Source: Colwellia sp.
GTDB taxonomy: Bacteria > Pseudomonadota > Gammaproteobacteria > Enterobacterales > Alteromonadaceae
NCBI GenBank assembly: GCA_013215385.1
Contig: JABSOY010000006.1
Location: forward strand, 310,001-374,000
Length of the DNA: 64,000 bases
Direction: 5' to 3'
Shown: piece after piece, positions 39,071 to 48,346 of the stretch
Position numbering within the stretch: position 1 is the first letter of the stretch
Layout: the number at the start of each line of letters is the position of its first letter
Position numbers and translations under genes: made by a program
Notes under the pieces: generated by a model
The model's database searches: none
What the model was told of the DNA's origin: nothing
What the model saw: only the letters and a program-made list of their open reading frames with translations

Positions 39071-39310
39071 TTATTTAGGACGGTGATTAAAGATATTAAG
39101 TAATCGGTTAGCAAACATTCCGGCGTAACCCCAGATTGAAAATATAATACCTACAGCAAGAAAAGCTATACCGACTATTTGCCATAAGTGATGATAAAAA
39201 TAGCCGATAAAAATAAGGCAGACCCCGATAGCAAAAAGACCAAGGCCACGTAAAAATAGCGTTAAGCTACGTTGTGGGTCTTGGCCTAGTTTTTCGAGTA
39301 ACACTTTCAA
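39071..39310 (-). CDS. Small membrane protein with two transmembrane helices
   Basis: 79 residues: a polar start (MKVLLEKLGQDPQRSL), then two hydrophobic helices (about 17-40 and 43-65) and a basic tail. No family recognised. It lies 34 bases downstream of nfuA on the same strand and convergent with the MATE gene; co-transcription with nfuA is possible. Confidence 0.6.
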   Translation of the reverse strand: MKVLLEKLGQDPQRSLTLFLRGLGLFAIGVCLIFIGYFYHHLWQIVGIAFLAVGIIFSIWGYAGMFANRLLNIFNHRPK

Positions 39311-39344
39311 TTTAAGTAATCAGTGACTTAGTAGAAATAGCGGC

Positions 39345-39923
39345 TTAATAGTATGAGTGATCGCCACGTTCATGTTCGGTCATATCACGAACACCTTTGA
39401 TTTCGTCACCCATAGTTTCAATTAATTGTTTTTCGATACCGTCTTTCACGGTAACATCAATTTGGCTACAGCCATTACAACCGCCGCCGAATTGAAGAAC
39501 GGCATATGCGTCGTCGGTAATTTCCATTAACGTACATTCGCCACCATGACCCGCTAATTGTGGATTCACTTCGGTTTTCAAAAAGTAGTCAACACGTTCA
39601 AATAATGGTGCATCGTCAGTCACTTTTTTCAGTTTAGCGTTTGGCGCTTTTAACGTTAATTGCGAACCCATTTGATCCGTAGTGAAATCAATTTCAGCGT
39701 CTTCAAGAAAAGGTTTACTGTCGCCATCAATATAAGCTGAAAAGTTTTCAAATTTTAATTCAATATCTTCAGGTTCAATGGCATCTGCTGGACAATACGA
39801 TACGCCACATTCTGCATTCGCGGTGCCAGGGTTAACAACAAATACACGAATACATGTGCCTTCAGCTTGTTGTTCTAATAATTTAGTGAAATGCGATTGT
39901 GCAGTTTCGGAAATATTGATCAT
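39345..39923 (-). CDS. nfuA: Iron-sulfur biogenesis protein NfuA
   Basis: 192 residues from the ATG at 39921-39923, matching the MIRISDAAQ start of E. coli NfuA (here MINISETAQ); an upstream in-frame start at 39953 adds ten residues unlike the family. N-terminal degenerate A-type domain ([16 protein letters not shown]) and C-terminal Nfu domain with the cluster motif CNGC in [17 protein letters not shown]. Carries 4Fe-4S clusters to target proteins, especially under oxidative stress or iron limitation. Confidence 0.95.
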   Translation of the reverse strand: MINISETAQSHFTKLLEQQAEGTCIRVFVVNPGTANAECGVSYCPADAIEPEDIELKFENFSAYIDGDSKPFLEDAEIDFTTDQMGSQLTLKAPNAKLKKVTDDAPLFERVDYFLKTEVNPQLAGHGGECTLMEITDDAYAVLQFGGGCNGCSQIDVTVKDGIEKQLIETMGDEIKGVRDMTEHERGDHSYY

Positions 39924-40109
39924 CACTTTTTTACTCTCTACGCTTGCCGTCAAAATTTCTCTATAGTTTTGATAAAATTTAGAGAATGAAAATATTAATA
40001 CCCGACTAAATTAGTCAAGTATGAGTATTTTACGCTGTAAAGTTATTATACGCTAGTGAAATGACTTTAAAGTAAGCTGAAATATTACCGAGTGGCCATA
40101 GCGTCGAAT

Positions 40110-40664
40110 TCAATATAGGCGTGGGGAAGGCTGTAAACTATTAAGCATAGCGACCGAGGTATGTTTTATTGCCATCGCCAAATTAGTATCATTACACTGG
40201 GCTTTGCCGGTTAACCAAGTTCTAAGTAATGCCAGTTGTGCCTCTGCTATTTGAATCGCCGCATGATGCGGTTCAATGATAAGTGCTGCATTGTTGGTCG
40301 CTATAATTTTATCTATGCGGGTTTCAATTAATTCGGTTAAACATTCAGCTACCGCTTTTCCCGGAATACCTTGTAGTATTAATCGACAAAAACTGCGCTT
40401 TTCCCAGAAGTGCAGCAAGATGTTTTGTAGCGGTTTTAACTGGGCATCAGCATAAACAGCATCGGCAAGGCAAGACATCGGAGGCTGTAAACTGCTGGTT
40501 AATATTGCTTCTTTGCTGGCGTAGTGTTGATAAAAGGTCGAGCGAGCGACACCTGAAAGTTTGATAATATCACTGGCCTTTATGTCGTCATATCGCTGGC
40601 TTAATACCAACTCAACAAATGCAGCTCTAATGGTTTGCTGGCTACTTTGACTGCGTTTATCCAT
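40110..40664 (-). CDS. TetR/AcrR family transcriptional regulator
   Basis: 184 residues. The N-terminal helix-turn-helix (about 10-55) reads IRAAFVELVLSQRYDDIKAS then GVARSTFYQHYASKEAIL, diagnostic for TetR. The C-terminal ligand domain is variable and rich in Ala and Leu. Divergent from a membrane-protein gene with 228 bases between; two palindromes there are possible operators. Ligand unknown. Confidence 0.88.
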   Translation of the reverse strand: MDKRSQSSQQTIRAAFVELVLSQRYDDIKASDIIKLSGVARSTFYQHYASKEAILTSSLQPPMSCLADAVYADAQLKPLQNILLHFWEKRSFCRLILQGIPGKAVAECLTELIETRIDKIIATNNAALIIEPHHAAIQIAEAQLALLRTWLTGKAQCNDTNLAMAIKHTSVAMLNSLQPSPRLY

Positions 40665-40684
40665 GAAGTTCTTTCCAATAGTTC

Positions 40685-40721
40685 GAGATAGCGATCTCTA
40701 TAAATGATGGTGATATATCAC
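40685..40721. promoter_or_regulatory. Two palindromes in the tetR divergent region
   Basis: GAGAT-AGCG-ATCTC (40685-40698) and the perfect 12-bp palindrome GTGATATATCAC (40710-40721) lie 21 to 57 bases upstream of the TetR-family start. Such sites are usual for TetR dimers controlling themselves and the divergent gene. Function inferred from position. Confidence 0.45.
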
Positions 40722-40892
40722 AATTTAATCTTGATGCAGAGAAATATTACCCTGTTTTCGAACAATGTGTAGCGATTGTTTGATAGCAAGATATCTGGGT
40801 GTTTTTTACTTTTAATATCAGAAAGTAATATGCAGAATAAGCTATTGAATTACTGCTGACCATTACTACTAATAAGAATAATAAGGAATAAA

Positions 40893-41564
40893 ATGATCGA
40901 CTCGACATACTCTTCAAATGATAAAAACTTAAAATGGGCTGGTATTATCATCGCTGCAAGCACATTGCTCAGTCTATTCATGATGATGCATCATCCAACA
41001 GTGACAACAACAGGCATGGCAGCACAAGTGGCTGAAGTACAACATGAGTCTCTTGTGAATAATATTGTCCATGGCTCACTTATTCTTTTTGTGCTGATGA
41101 CCTTGGCGGCATTTAGCATTTATTCAAACCATAGAGGTAAAAAGCATCTCGCTGTTGCTATTGCGCATCTGTTTTATTTCGTTGGCAGCCTAGCTATGGT
41201 GGCAGCGGCATTGATTAATGGTTATGTTTATCCAGATTTTTTGCTTGAATACCGTACTGCTTCAGCGCAAGAACTAGCACAACTGCCAATGTTTAAATCC
41301 TTACTTTGGAGTACGAATCAAACATTGGCTAAGCTCGGCGTAATAACTATGTCTGTCGCGATACTCTTTTGGTCAATAGATTTATTGCGCGATAAGGGTA
41401 TCGTAAAAATTGTTGCGGTTTTAGGCATGATTATCGGTCTCGGTTGCAGCGTAGCGATTATTGTTGGCGTGTTAACACTCAATGTAGCAGGCATGACCCA
41501 AATAGTGATGTTGCAGGGGCTGTGGAACTTAGCAATAGCGTATTTGATGATCCGTTCGAAATGA
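40893..41564 (+). CDS. Six-helix integral membrane protein, unknown family
   Basis: 223 residues with about six membrane helices (near 14-33, 58-76, 84-107, 137-160, 168-190 and 195-218). HHPTVTTTG and a conserved-looking HGSLILFVLMT follow the first helix. Good AAGGA ribosome site. No family assigned with confidence. Divergent from the TetR gene, which probably regulates it; transport or detoxification are possibilities only. Confidence 0.65.
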   Translation: MIDSTYSSNDKNLKWAGIIIAASTLLSLFMMMHHPTVTTTGMAAQVAEVQHESLVNNIVHGSLILFVLMTLAAFSIYSNHRGKKHLAVAIAHLFYFVGSLAMVAAALINGYVYPDFLLEYRTASAQELAQLPMFKSLLWSTNQTLAKLGVITMSVAILFWSIDLLRDKGIVKIVAVLGMIIGLGCSVAIIVGVLTLNVAGMTQIVMLQGLWNLAIAYLMIRSK

Positions 41565-41685
41565 TATTAATAAGATAAACATAATTCATATGAAAAATTC
41601 ATGTAACTATCTGAAAATATTAATCTCATCTGGTAAGGTAGCCGTAATCGAAAGTTTTGAATAGTTTTCATAAATAGGGAAAAAG

Positions 41686-42735
41686 ATGAAGTTTGTAAAT
41701 GGATTTACTTTGGTACTTGTTGTACTTTTCTTAAACGGCTGTGCGTCTTATATTGCCCATGAAATAATGAACCCAAAAAAGCTAAATATAGAGGGAGATT
41801 ATCCTGAATGGACTATCGAAAAAACACTGTGTGACGATAATGTTCAGTGTATTAAAGCCATAGCTTTAGTTGACGATGGTCCCAAAGAGATTAATTTAAC
41901 TAAATACCTGACGAAAATAACTAGAACTGTGAATATGAACATTTATGATCAGGTTTGGCAATATCAACACATATATGATGAAAGGCAATCGTTAACGTTA
42001 TCAAAACCACTGGATAATCAGTTGATTTTTATTTTTGCTCCTTACAAAATGCCCACAAAGCTACTTGTTGGCTATACAAGGTGGCTACAGCTTATGACTG
42101 GTGCTGAGGTATTATTGATTCCGGGTGCAGATAAATCTGAACGTTTTGCTTTTGGGCTAGAATACATTTCTCCTATTGTTGCAGAAATTAAACGCAGACA
42201 AGCCGATAAAGTTCACCTTATTGGTTTTTCGATGGGTGCTGTGGCAGCACAAGCGGTAGCGGCCGAAACTGACAATGCCCAACTTTATTTAATAGCGCCA
42301 ATGACTAATTTTAAACAGGCCACTAAAGCGATATGGGACATTTATCACAGCAAAAAATATTACGCTAAACTTATATCAACAGGTAACATTGAAGATGCCG
42401 TCGCAATTGTTTTCGACAAATTAAATATCTCTCCAGCAGATATAAATATAATAGAAAAAATGCAAGGTTCAAAAACTCCGACTTATGTCTATGCGTCTAA
42501 CCAAGATAAAATTGCCTTAGCTGCAGACTGGAATAATGTCAATTCTGGAAACATCTCGGTAAAAAAATATCAACAACTCACTCATTTGGAAATGATGTCA
42601 CTTTTAGAGCAAAATTTAATGATAGATTTTGTCTCGGACTTATTAGCACGACAAGTCTCAAAGAATGAAACAGAGACCATTGGTATACTTTGTCAGAGCG
42701 ATGATCAAGCGTGTTTAAGCCAAATAGAAGAATAA
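41686..42735 (+). CDS. Alpha/beta hydrolase lipoprotein
   Basis: 349 residues with a lipoprotein signal (LNGC, Cys19). A serine-hydrolase core follows: LIGFSMGAVAAQAVAAE with nucleophile Ser182, an Asp in YASNQDKIAL, and His in LTHLEMMSLL. The N-terminal 110 residues are poorly conserved in appearance and contain a Cys pair (LCDDNVQC) that may bridge; a similar pair (LCQSDDQAC) is near the end. It would face the periplasm or be at the outer membrane. Substrate unknown. Confidence 0.78.
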   Translation: MKFVNGFTLVLVVLFLNGCASYIAHEIMNPKKLNIEGDYPEWTIEKTLCDDNVQCIKAIALVDDGPKEINLTKYLTKITRTVNMNIYDQVWQYQHIYDERQSLTLSKPLDNQLIFIFAPYKMPTKLLVGYTRWLQLMTGAEVLLIPGADKSERFAFGLEYISPIVAEIKRRQADKVHLIGFSMGAVAAQAVAAETDNAQLYLIAPMTNFKQATKAIWDIYHSKKYYAKLISTGNIEDAVAIVFDKLNISPADINIIEKMQGSKTPTYVYASNQDKIALAADWNNVNSGNISVKKYQQLTHLEMMSLLEQNLMIDFVSDLLARQVSKNETETIGILCQSDDQACLSQIEE

Positions 42736-42854
42736 TTGGCTTCATTATTAATCTAGTTAATTCGAAGATATTCCTGCAATATAGATTCACTAATCTTAAG
42801 CGGTATTTACTTGTTAGTTAATGATAAGTTTTAGTGTTTTTAATGCTTGCCCAT

Positions 42855-42890
42855 AAAAAACGCCTATCAATATTTAATTATTGATAGGCG
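42855..42890 (-). terminator. Terminator of the DPP-IV-like gene (minus strand)
   Basis: A perfect 12-bp stem (42861-42872 with 42879-42890) with a 6-base loop; on the minus strand it is followed by a run of six T (42855-42860). It lies 26 bases beyond the stop codon. Confidence 0.9.
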
Positions 42891-42915
42891 TAAAATACAA
42901 CTTTCTACTTAGCTA

Positions 42916-45243
42916 TTAAAGCTTCAAATGGGCATTAAAGTAGTTCGTCATCATAGTTTTAAGGTGTAAGGTGGTGCCTTTACCTTCGTATAAACCATGG
43001 CTACGGTTAGGGTAAGACATAAAATCGAACTGACGGTTGTGCTTAACCAGTTCATTAATTAAACGCTCAGTCCCTTGATAATGTACGTTGTCGTCGCCGG
43101 TACCATGCACAAGTAATAATTTACCTTGCAGGTTTTTAGCGTGGGTAATGGGCGAACCTTGTTTGTAACCTTCAGCAAAGTCTGCTAATAATCCAGAATA
43201 ACGCTCTTGATATATTGAATCGTATAAACGTTGATCAGGTACCGGGGCTAGTGAAATTCCGACATGGTATTGCTCTGGGTAACGGAACAACATATTTAAT
43301 GTCATTGAACCACCACCAGAATGTCCCCAAATAGCCACTTTATCAGTATCAATATAATTCCAACGTTTGCTCATCGCTTTTAATGCGTCTGATTGGTCAC
43401 GTGAAGAAAGTACCCCAACAGCACCGTAAATTGACTTACGCCACTCACGACCTTTTGGTGTGCGAGTACCACGGTTATCAATTGAAGCAACAATATAACC
43501 TTGCTCAGTTAACATTTGATCCCACATGGCAGCATTGCCACGCCAGCTATCGGTAACTGTTTGTCCCCAAGACTCTCCGTAAACATAAAAGATAATTGGA
43601 TATTTTTTCTTCGGGTCAAAATCTGCTGGGCGAATAATATATCCGTCTAGTACCACACCGTCTTGAGCGTTAACTTGAAAAAATTCATGACTTGTCTTGG
43701 GTAATGTAGCTAACTTATCCATCAAGACTTTGTTGTCCATCATCATATGCTTAGTTTGATGACCTTCAATTTTAACTAAACGCTTTTGTGTCGGCTGAGT
43801 AAACGTTGAATGTGAATGAATCGCCCATTGTCCGTCGGCAGACATTTGGTAGCGATTAGTACCGGAAAACTCCTCAGGAGTTACCCGTTGATTACTCAAA
43901 CTTCCGTCAAGCTTACTGCGGAATAAATAACGTTGTGCAACATTTTTAGGTGAAGCAATGTAGTACAACCAACCATTTTCTTCATCTATGGTTTGAATGC
44001 TTATTACGTCAAATTCCCCTTTAGTTAAGTTTAAAGCTGTTTTTCCGTCTCGGGTAATATTATAAACATGACGCCAACCGCTGCGTTCACTGGTCCACAA
44101 AAAGCTACTACCTTGGTTTAACCAACGAGCATCGTCGAAGAAATCAAGAAAGGTTTTTTCTTGTTCTGTCATTATCGGTTTGGCATTGCCGGTATTAGCG
44201 TCTGTTAAATACAGAATGTTAGTGTCTTGTTTGCGATTGACATGCTGAACTAATATTTGCTGACTGTTGCCAGACCAGTTCATCCGTGGAATGTACATAT
44301 TGCGTGAATTATTAGGTAAGTTTGCCCAAGTCGTTTTGGCAGTCGCTAAATTTACCACGCCAACTTTAGGCAAGGCATTAGTTTCACCTACTTTCGGGTA
44401 AGGGAATTTTGTTATCGTCGGGTAAAGTTCATCGGTATTGTTAATCATGATGAAATCTTTACTACCGCTGGTATCTAGTTGCCAATAAGCAATTTTTTCA
44501 CCGTCGGGGCTCCAGCGAAAACCATCTTTAATGGTGAACTCTTCTTCGTAAACCCAGTCAAATAAACCGTTAATTTTACCATTACCGGCATCAAAGGTTA
44601 ATTGACTTACTTTATTGTCTGATAAATTTTCGACATAAATATTGTCGGCAACGACATAGGCAATTTTACTCGCGTCAGGTGAAAATTTTGCAAACATTAA
44701 TGAGCTTTCAACCGGTTTTTCACCACCAAGCTGAGTAAGTGTGTTGGTTTTAATGTCTAACAACCAATAATCACCACGGCTATTTGAGCGCCATACTTTT
44801 TTACTGTTGCTATAAACCAATAACTTTTGACGGTCGTCTGACCAAATGTAATTATGGATAGCGAGAGGTTTATCAGCACCTTGAGGTGTTAATTGCTCAG
44901 CAGAAATTAATACCGACCGTGCTAGTGTTTCAGGATCATAAACAACGATATCTCGGCCAATACTAACTTCTTTGCCTTTATCATTGGTTTTTGTTTTTGC
45001 TGATTTTTCAACAACGGTATAGCCGCTACCGTCTGCTAACCAACGCAGGCGAGAAATATAATCAGAGCTAAATTCATTATCTTTGTAGATACGATCAACG
45101 GTTAATATTGTTGATTTTTCGAGGTTAATTTTAGTTTTACTGCTGTTTTCAGTTGAAGTGCTTTGACATGCCATTAATGACACTGCAATGGCAGTAGTCA
45201 ATACGGTTGTGCTCAGCCAACGAGTTATTTTTATTTGCGGCAT
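42916..45243 (-). CDS. S9 family dipeptidyl peptidase IV-like lipoprotein
   Basis: 775 residues. A lipoprotein signal with Cys26 in SLMACQST, an N-terminal eight-bladed beta-propeller (about 50-510; DPPIV_N pattern with FDWVYEEEF and RWSPDGEKIAYWQ), then the prolyl-oligopeptidase hydrolase domain. The catalytic triad is visible: Ser642 in GHSGGGS, Asp about 717-718 in HGTGDDNVH, His749 in RSHGLYEG. The propeller EEF motif (here YEEEF) binds the substrate N-terminus. Removes Xaa-Pro dipeptides from peptides in the periplasm or at the outer membrane, fitting a protein-degrading marine lifestyle. Confidence 0.93.
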   Translation of the reverse strand: MPQIKITRWLSTTVLTTAIAVSLMACQSTSTENSSKTKINLEKSTILTVDRIYKDNEFSSDYISRLRWLADGSGYTVVEKSAKTKTNDKGKEVSIGRDIVVYDPETLARSVLISAEQLTPQGADKPLAIHNYIWSDDRQKLLVYSNSKKVWRSNSRGDYWLLDIKTNTLTQLGGEKPVESSLMFAKFSPDASKIAYVVADNIYVENLSDNKVSQLTFDAGNGKINGLFDWVYEEEFTIKDGFRWSPDGEKIAYWQLDTSGSKDFIMINNTDELYPTITKFPYPKVGETNALPKVGVVNLATAKTTWANLPNNSRNMYIPRMNWSGNSQQILVQHVNRKQDTNILYLTDANTGNAKPIMTEQEKTFLDFFDDARWLNQGSSFLWTSERSGWRHVYNITRDGKTALNLTKGEFDVISIQTIDEENGWLYYIASPKNVAQRYLFRSKLDGSLSNQRVTPEEFSGTNRYQMSADGQWAIHSHSTFTQPTQKRLVKIEGHQTKHMMMDNKVLMDKLATLPKTSHEFFQVNAQDGVVLDGYIIRPADFDPKKKYPIIFYVYGESWGQTVTDSWRGNAAMWDQMLTEQGYIVASIDNRGTRTPKGREWRKSIYGAVGVLSSRDQSDALKAMSKRWNYIDTDKVAIWGHSGGGSMTLNMLFRYPEQYHVGISLAPVPDQRLYDSIYQERYSGLLADFAEGYKQGSPITHAKNLQGKLLLVHGTGDDNVHYQGTERLINELVKHNRQFDFMSYPNRSHGLYEGKGTTLHLKTMMTNYFNAHLKL

Positions 45244-45410
45244 ATTATTTCCTTAATTTGGGCGCAATCACTTTAAATTGTATACAATTATTTGGCAATG
45301 CTATTAATCGATTATTTTGTAACATCTACCGTATTTAAATGATCGTATAGTGGTTGAAAAAATTAAATTTGACCTCACATTTAGCACATCAAAAAACAAA
45401 AGGTTGAACC

Positions 45411-46346
45411 ATGGATAATGCATTAGAAATTTCTGGCTTGAAAAAAGTTTATAAAGGTGGTTTTACTGCACTTAAAGGTATCGACCTTATTGTTAAGCAA
45501 GGTGACTTTTTTGCATTACTTGGCCCCAATGGTGCGGGAAAGTCGACCACCATTGGTATTATCACCTCTTTAGTGAATAAATCAGCGGGTAGCGTGAAAG
45601 TTTTTGGTCACGACATTGACAAAGAGTTAGAAAAAGCAAAAAGTTTTTTGGGTTTAGTACCGCAAGAATTCAACTTCAATCAATTTGAAACACTATTAAC
45701 TATATTAGTTAATCAAGCCGGTTATTACGGTGTCGAACGTCCGTTAGCTTTTCAACGAGCGGAAAAATATTTAAAACAACTCGATTTATGGGAAAAGCGA
45801 AATGACGCTGGTCGCATGCTTTCGGGTGGTATGAAGCGTCGCCTGATGATAGCGCGCGCGCTTATGCATGAACCTCAAATGTTGATACTAGATGAACCAA
45901 CCGCGGGTGTTGATATTGAACTGCGACGTTCGATGTGGGAGTTTCTCCGTGAGTTGAATCAACAGGGCATTACGATTATCTTAACAACTCATTATTTAGA
46001 AGAAGCTGAAATGCTCTGTCGTAATATTGCCATTATTGACTCAGGCGTCATCGTTGAAGATACCGATATGAAATCGCTGTTATCAAAGCTAGATCAAGAA
46101 ACGATTGTTTTAGACATTGATAAAATTACCGAGGCACCAAAACTAGATGAATTTACTACCCGCTTAATTGATGATCATACCCTAGAAGTTGATGTGAAAA
46201 AGTCGCAACTTGTTAATCATGTCTTTAGTCAATTGAGTGCTAAAAATATCAATGTACACAGTATGCGTAATAAAAGTAATCGCTTAGAAGAGCTATTTGT
46301 TAGTCTTGTCGGTAGTGGGCAAAATGTTAATCAGGAGAGTAAATAG
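45411..46346 (+). CDS. yadG: ABC-2 exporter ATPase (YadG-like)
   Basis: 311 residues. Walker A GPNGAGKST, signature MLSGGMKRRLMIARAL, Walker B MLILDEPTAGVDIE, H-loop LTTHYLEEAEM. The C-terminal 90 residues are the usual DrrA-type tail. Next to a YadH-like permease, as in E. coli where yadGH lie near panD and panC; here too the pan genes are close. Substrate is unknown. The gene is divergent from the peptidase with 167 bases between. Confidence 0.9.
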   Translation: MDNALEISGLKKVYKGGFTALKGIDLIVKQGDFFALLGPNGAGKSTTIGIITSLVNKSAGSVKVFGHDIDKELEKAKSFLGLVPQEFNFNQFETLLTILVNQAGYYGVERPLAFQRAEKYLKQLDLWEKRNDAGRMLSGGMKRRLMIARALMHEPQMLILDEPTAGVDIELRRSMWEFLRELNQQGITIILTTHYLEEAEMLCRNIAIIDSGVIVEDTDMKSLLSKLDQETIVLDIDKITEAPKLDEFTTRLIDDHTLEVDVKKSQLVNHVFSQLSAKNINVHSMRNKSNRLEELFVSLVGSGQNVNQESK

Positions 46347-46347
46347 T

Positions 46348-47121
46348 ATGTCTTCAAAAAGAAATATGATTGCCCTAAAAAGTATTCTTTACAAAGAAAT
46401 AAACCGTTTTATGCGCATTTGGGTGCAAACATTAGTACCGCCTGCGATTACCATTAGTTTATATTTTGTTATTTTTGGCGAATTAATTGGTTCGCGTATC
46501 GGACAAATGGGCGGTTTTGATTATATGTCGTTTATTGTGCCTGGTTTAATCATGATGAGTGTTATCACTAATTCATACTCTAATGTCGCCTCGTCATTTT
46601 TCAGTGCTAAATGGCAGCGTAATGTTGAAGAAATGCTGGTAGCTCCAGTACCTAATTGGGTTATCGTCGCTGGTTATGTTGGTGGTGGTATGGCGCGCGG
46701 TATACTAGTGGGAGCCATTGTTACTTTAGTTTCATTACTCTTCGTTGATATCCAAATTCATAATATTTGGGTCATTATTGCTACGGTCACTTTAACATCA
46801 GCCACTTTTGCTTTAGGTGGTTTAATCAATGCTATTTTTGCTGGTAGTTTCGACGATATCTCCATCATACCTACTTTTATTTTGACGCCGTTAACTTATT
46901 TGGGTGGTGTGTTTTATTCGATAAGTTTACTGCCAGAGTTTTGGCAAGGTGTTTCGCAAATAAACCCTATCGTTTATATGGTCAATGCCTTTAGATATGG
47001 CTTTTTAGGTATTAGTGATGTCAGTCTTACCTTAGCTTTTTCTGTATTAGGGGCGTTTATTATTATTTTGTATGTCATCGCGATGACGTTGATAACTAAG
47101 GGTATAGGGCTACGCAGCTAA
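46348..47121 (+). CDS. yadH: ABC-2 type permease (YadH-like)
   Basis: 257 residues from ATG 46348, preceded by AGGAGAG; a frame from 46297 lies inside the ATPase gene. Six membrane helices and the ABC-2 signature region near ILTPLTYLGGVFYSISLLPEFW. The start is 1 base after the ATPase stop. Its own stop overlaps the ATG of the methyltransferase gene by 1 base. Confidence 0.9.
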   Translation: MSSKRNMIALKSILYKEINRFMRIWVQTLVPPAITISLYFVIFGELIGSRIGQMGGFDYMSFIVPGLIMMSVITNSYSNVASSFFSAKWQRNVEEMLVAPVPNWVIVAGYVGGGMARGILVGAIVTLVSLLFVDIQIHNIWVIIATVTLTSATFALGGLINAIFAGSFDDISIIPTFILTPLTYLGGVFYSISLLPEFWQGVSQINPIVYMVNAFRYGFLGISDVSLTLAFSVLGAFIIILYVIAMTLITKGIGLRS

Positions 47122-47855
47122 TGACTAAATTAAATAATAGCACTGACCATGAAGATGATGCGGCAGGTGACTCAAGAGTCATTGTTACTAATCAACCAGG
47201 TATTCATGAAAAACTTGAAGAAATAGTTGAAAAGCACTTATTACATCGCTCGCAAAAACCTTTTCAAGTACACACAAAACAAGCATTTGCAGAAATGGAT
47301 GCGCTAGTTAAAGCGCATGCTGGTGATATCATTCTCGACTCGTGTTGTGGCGTTGGTCAAAGCACACGGATTTTAGCTAAGCAAAACCCACAGGCTTTAG
47401 TGATTGGTGTCGATAAGTCAGCCCATCGCATCAATCGTAATGTTGAAGAAATGCTCAATGACGACGGTTCAAAAATTGAAAACTATCGTTTAGTGAGAGC
47501 AAATTTAAATGACTTTTATCGCTTAGTTGAACAAGCTAATTGGTCAGTTAAACAGCACTATATTTTGTATCCAAACCCATGGCCTAAAGCAAAACATATC
47601 CAAAGACGTTGGCATGGTAGTGCGGTATTCCCACAGCTTATAAATATTGGTGAACAAATTATTTTACGTAGTAACTGGCGGTTGTACTTAGAAGAATTTC
47701 AGTTTGCTGCGGATGTTGCTGGCGTATTAGGGGATATTAGTGAAATAACTAATAACGAACCTTTAACGCCTTTTGAAGCTAAGTATCGAGCCAGTGGTCA
47801 ACCTTGTTGGCAACTACTTCTTAACCGTGAATATTTACCCTTTTTGTATAAATAA
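47121..47855 (+). CDS. TrmB-like SAM-dependent methyltransferase
   Basis: 244 residues of the tRNA (guanine-N7) methyltransferase family. The SAM motif reads ILDSCCGVGQST instead of the usual LEIGxGxG, and the substrate/catalytic loop YPNPWPKAKHIQRRWHG has Asn where TrmB has the Asp of PDPWPK. The C-terminal TPFEAKYRASGQPCWQLLLNR resembles the TrmB T-x-x-E end. About 30 extra N-terminal residues precede the core. It overlaps the permease stop by one base (TAATG), so it belongs to the ABC operon. It may be a TrmB paralog with another target; whether a standard trmB exists elsewhere cannot be seen. Confidence 0.75.
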   Translation: MTKLNNSTDHEDDAAGDSRVIVTNQPGIHEKLEEIVEKHLLHRSQKPFQVHTKQAFAEMDALVKAHAGDIILDSCCGVGQSTRILAKQNPQALVIGVDKSAHRINRNVEEMLNDDGSKIENYRLVRANLNDFYRLVEQANWSVKQHYILYPNPWPKAKHIQRRWHGSAVFPQLINIGEQIILRSNWRLYLEEFQFAADVAGVLGDISEITNNEPLTPFEAKYRASGQPCWQLLLNREYLPFLYK

Positions 47856-48136
47856 TCTGCAATAAAAACTTCATGCTTGGCGTTGCTGTGACATCGAGCA
47901 TGACTTTATCCCTATATCTACTAATGAACGATTGCCATCCTATATTTAGTGGTAACTTTATCAATGAGTAAATTTCACTTTATATTAGTGAAATTTACTA
48001 TTTTTTTGATACTTAGCAAATAACAAAGTGATGTGTTTATAAATAATTATTGTAAATCAAAGGTTTAGTGTTTTGGCTTAGATCTTGATAGTTAGCTGAT
48101 AATTACACAATAATTTTATGTCATAGGATGATAATA

Positions 48137-48232
48137 ATGAACAACCCGATTAAGAAGAACGTAATAATGATGGCACTGAGTACTTTAGCTTTAGTTGAAT
48201 TAGCTTTGGTTTATGCAGCAACCGTAATTTAA
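48137..48232 (+). CDS. Small hydrophobic peptide, 31 residues
   Basis: A short ORF with an AGGATG ribosome site about 8 bases before the ATG. The product has a polar, basic start (MNNPIKKN) followed by one hydrophobic helix (VIMMALSTLALVELALVYAA). The frame carries one acidic residue within the helix. It lies 114 bases before the panP start on the same strand. It could be a small membrane protein or a leader peptide. No family recognised; existence is supported by ribosome site and composition only. Confidence 0.5.
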   Translation: MNNPIKKNVIMMALSTLALVELALVYAATVI

Positions 48233-48346
48233 TGGTTAAACACTAACAATTTTGAGTGATAGCAAATAAAGTACGAGACATTTTGGTCATTTTTTATTAA
48301 AGTGCCGTTTTATGTTTACTTACTAACATGGTTACAACGGCAAGGT

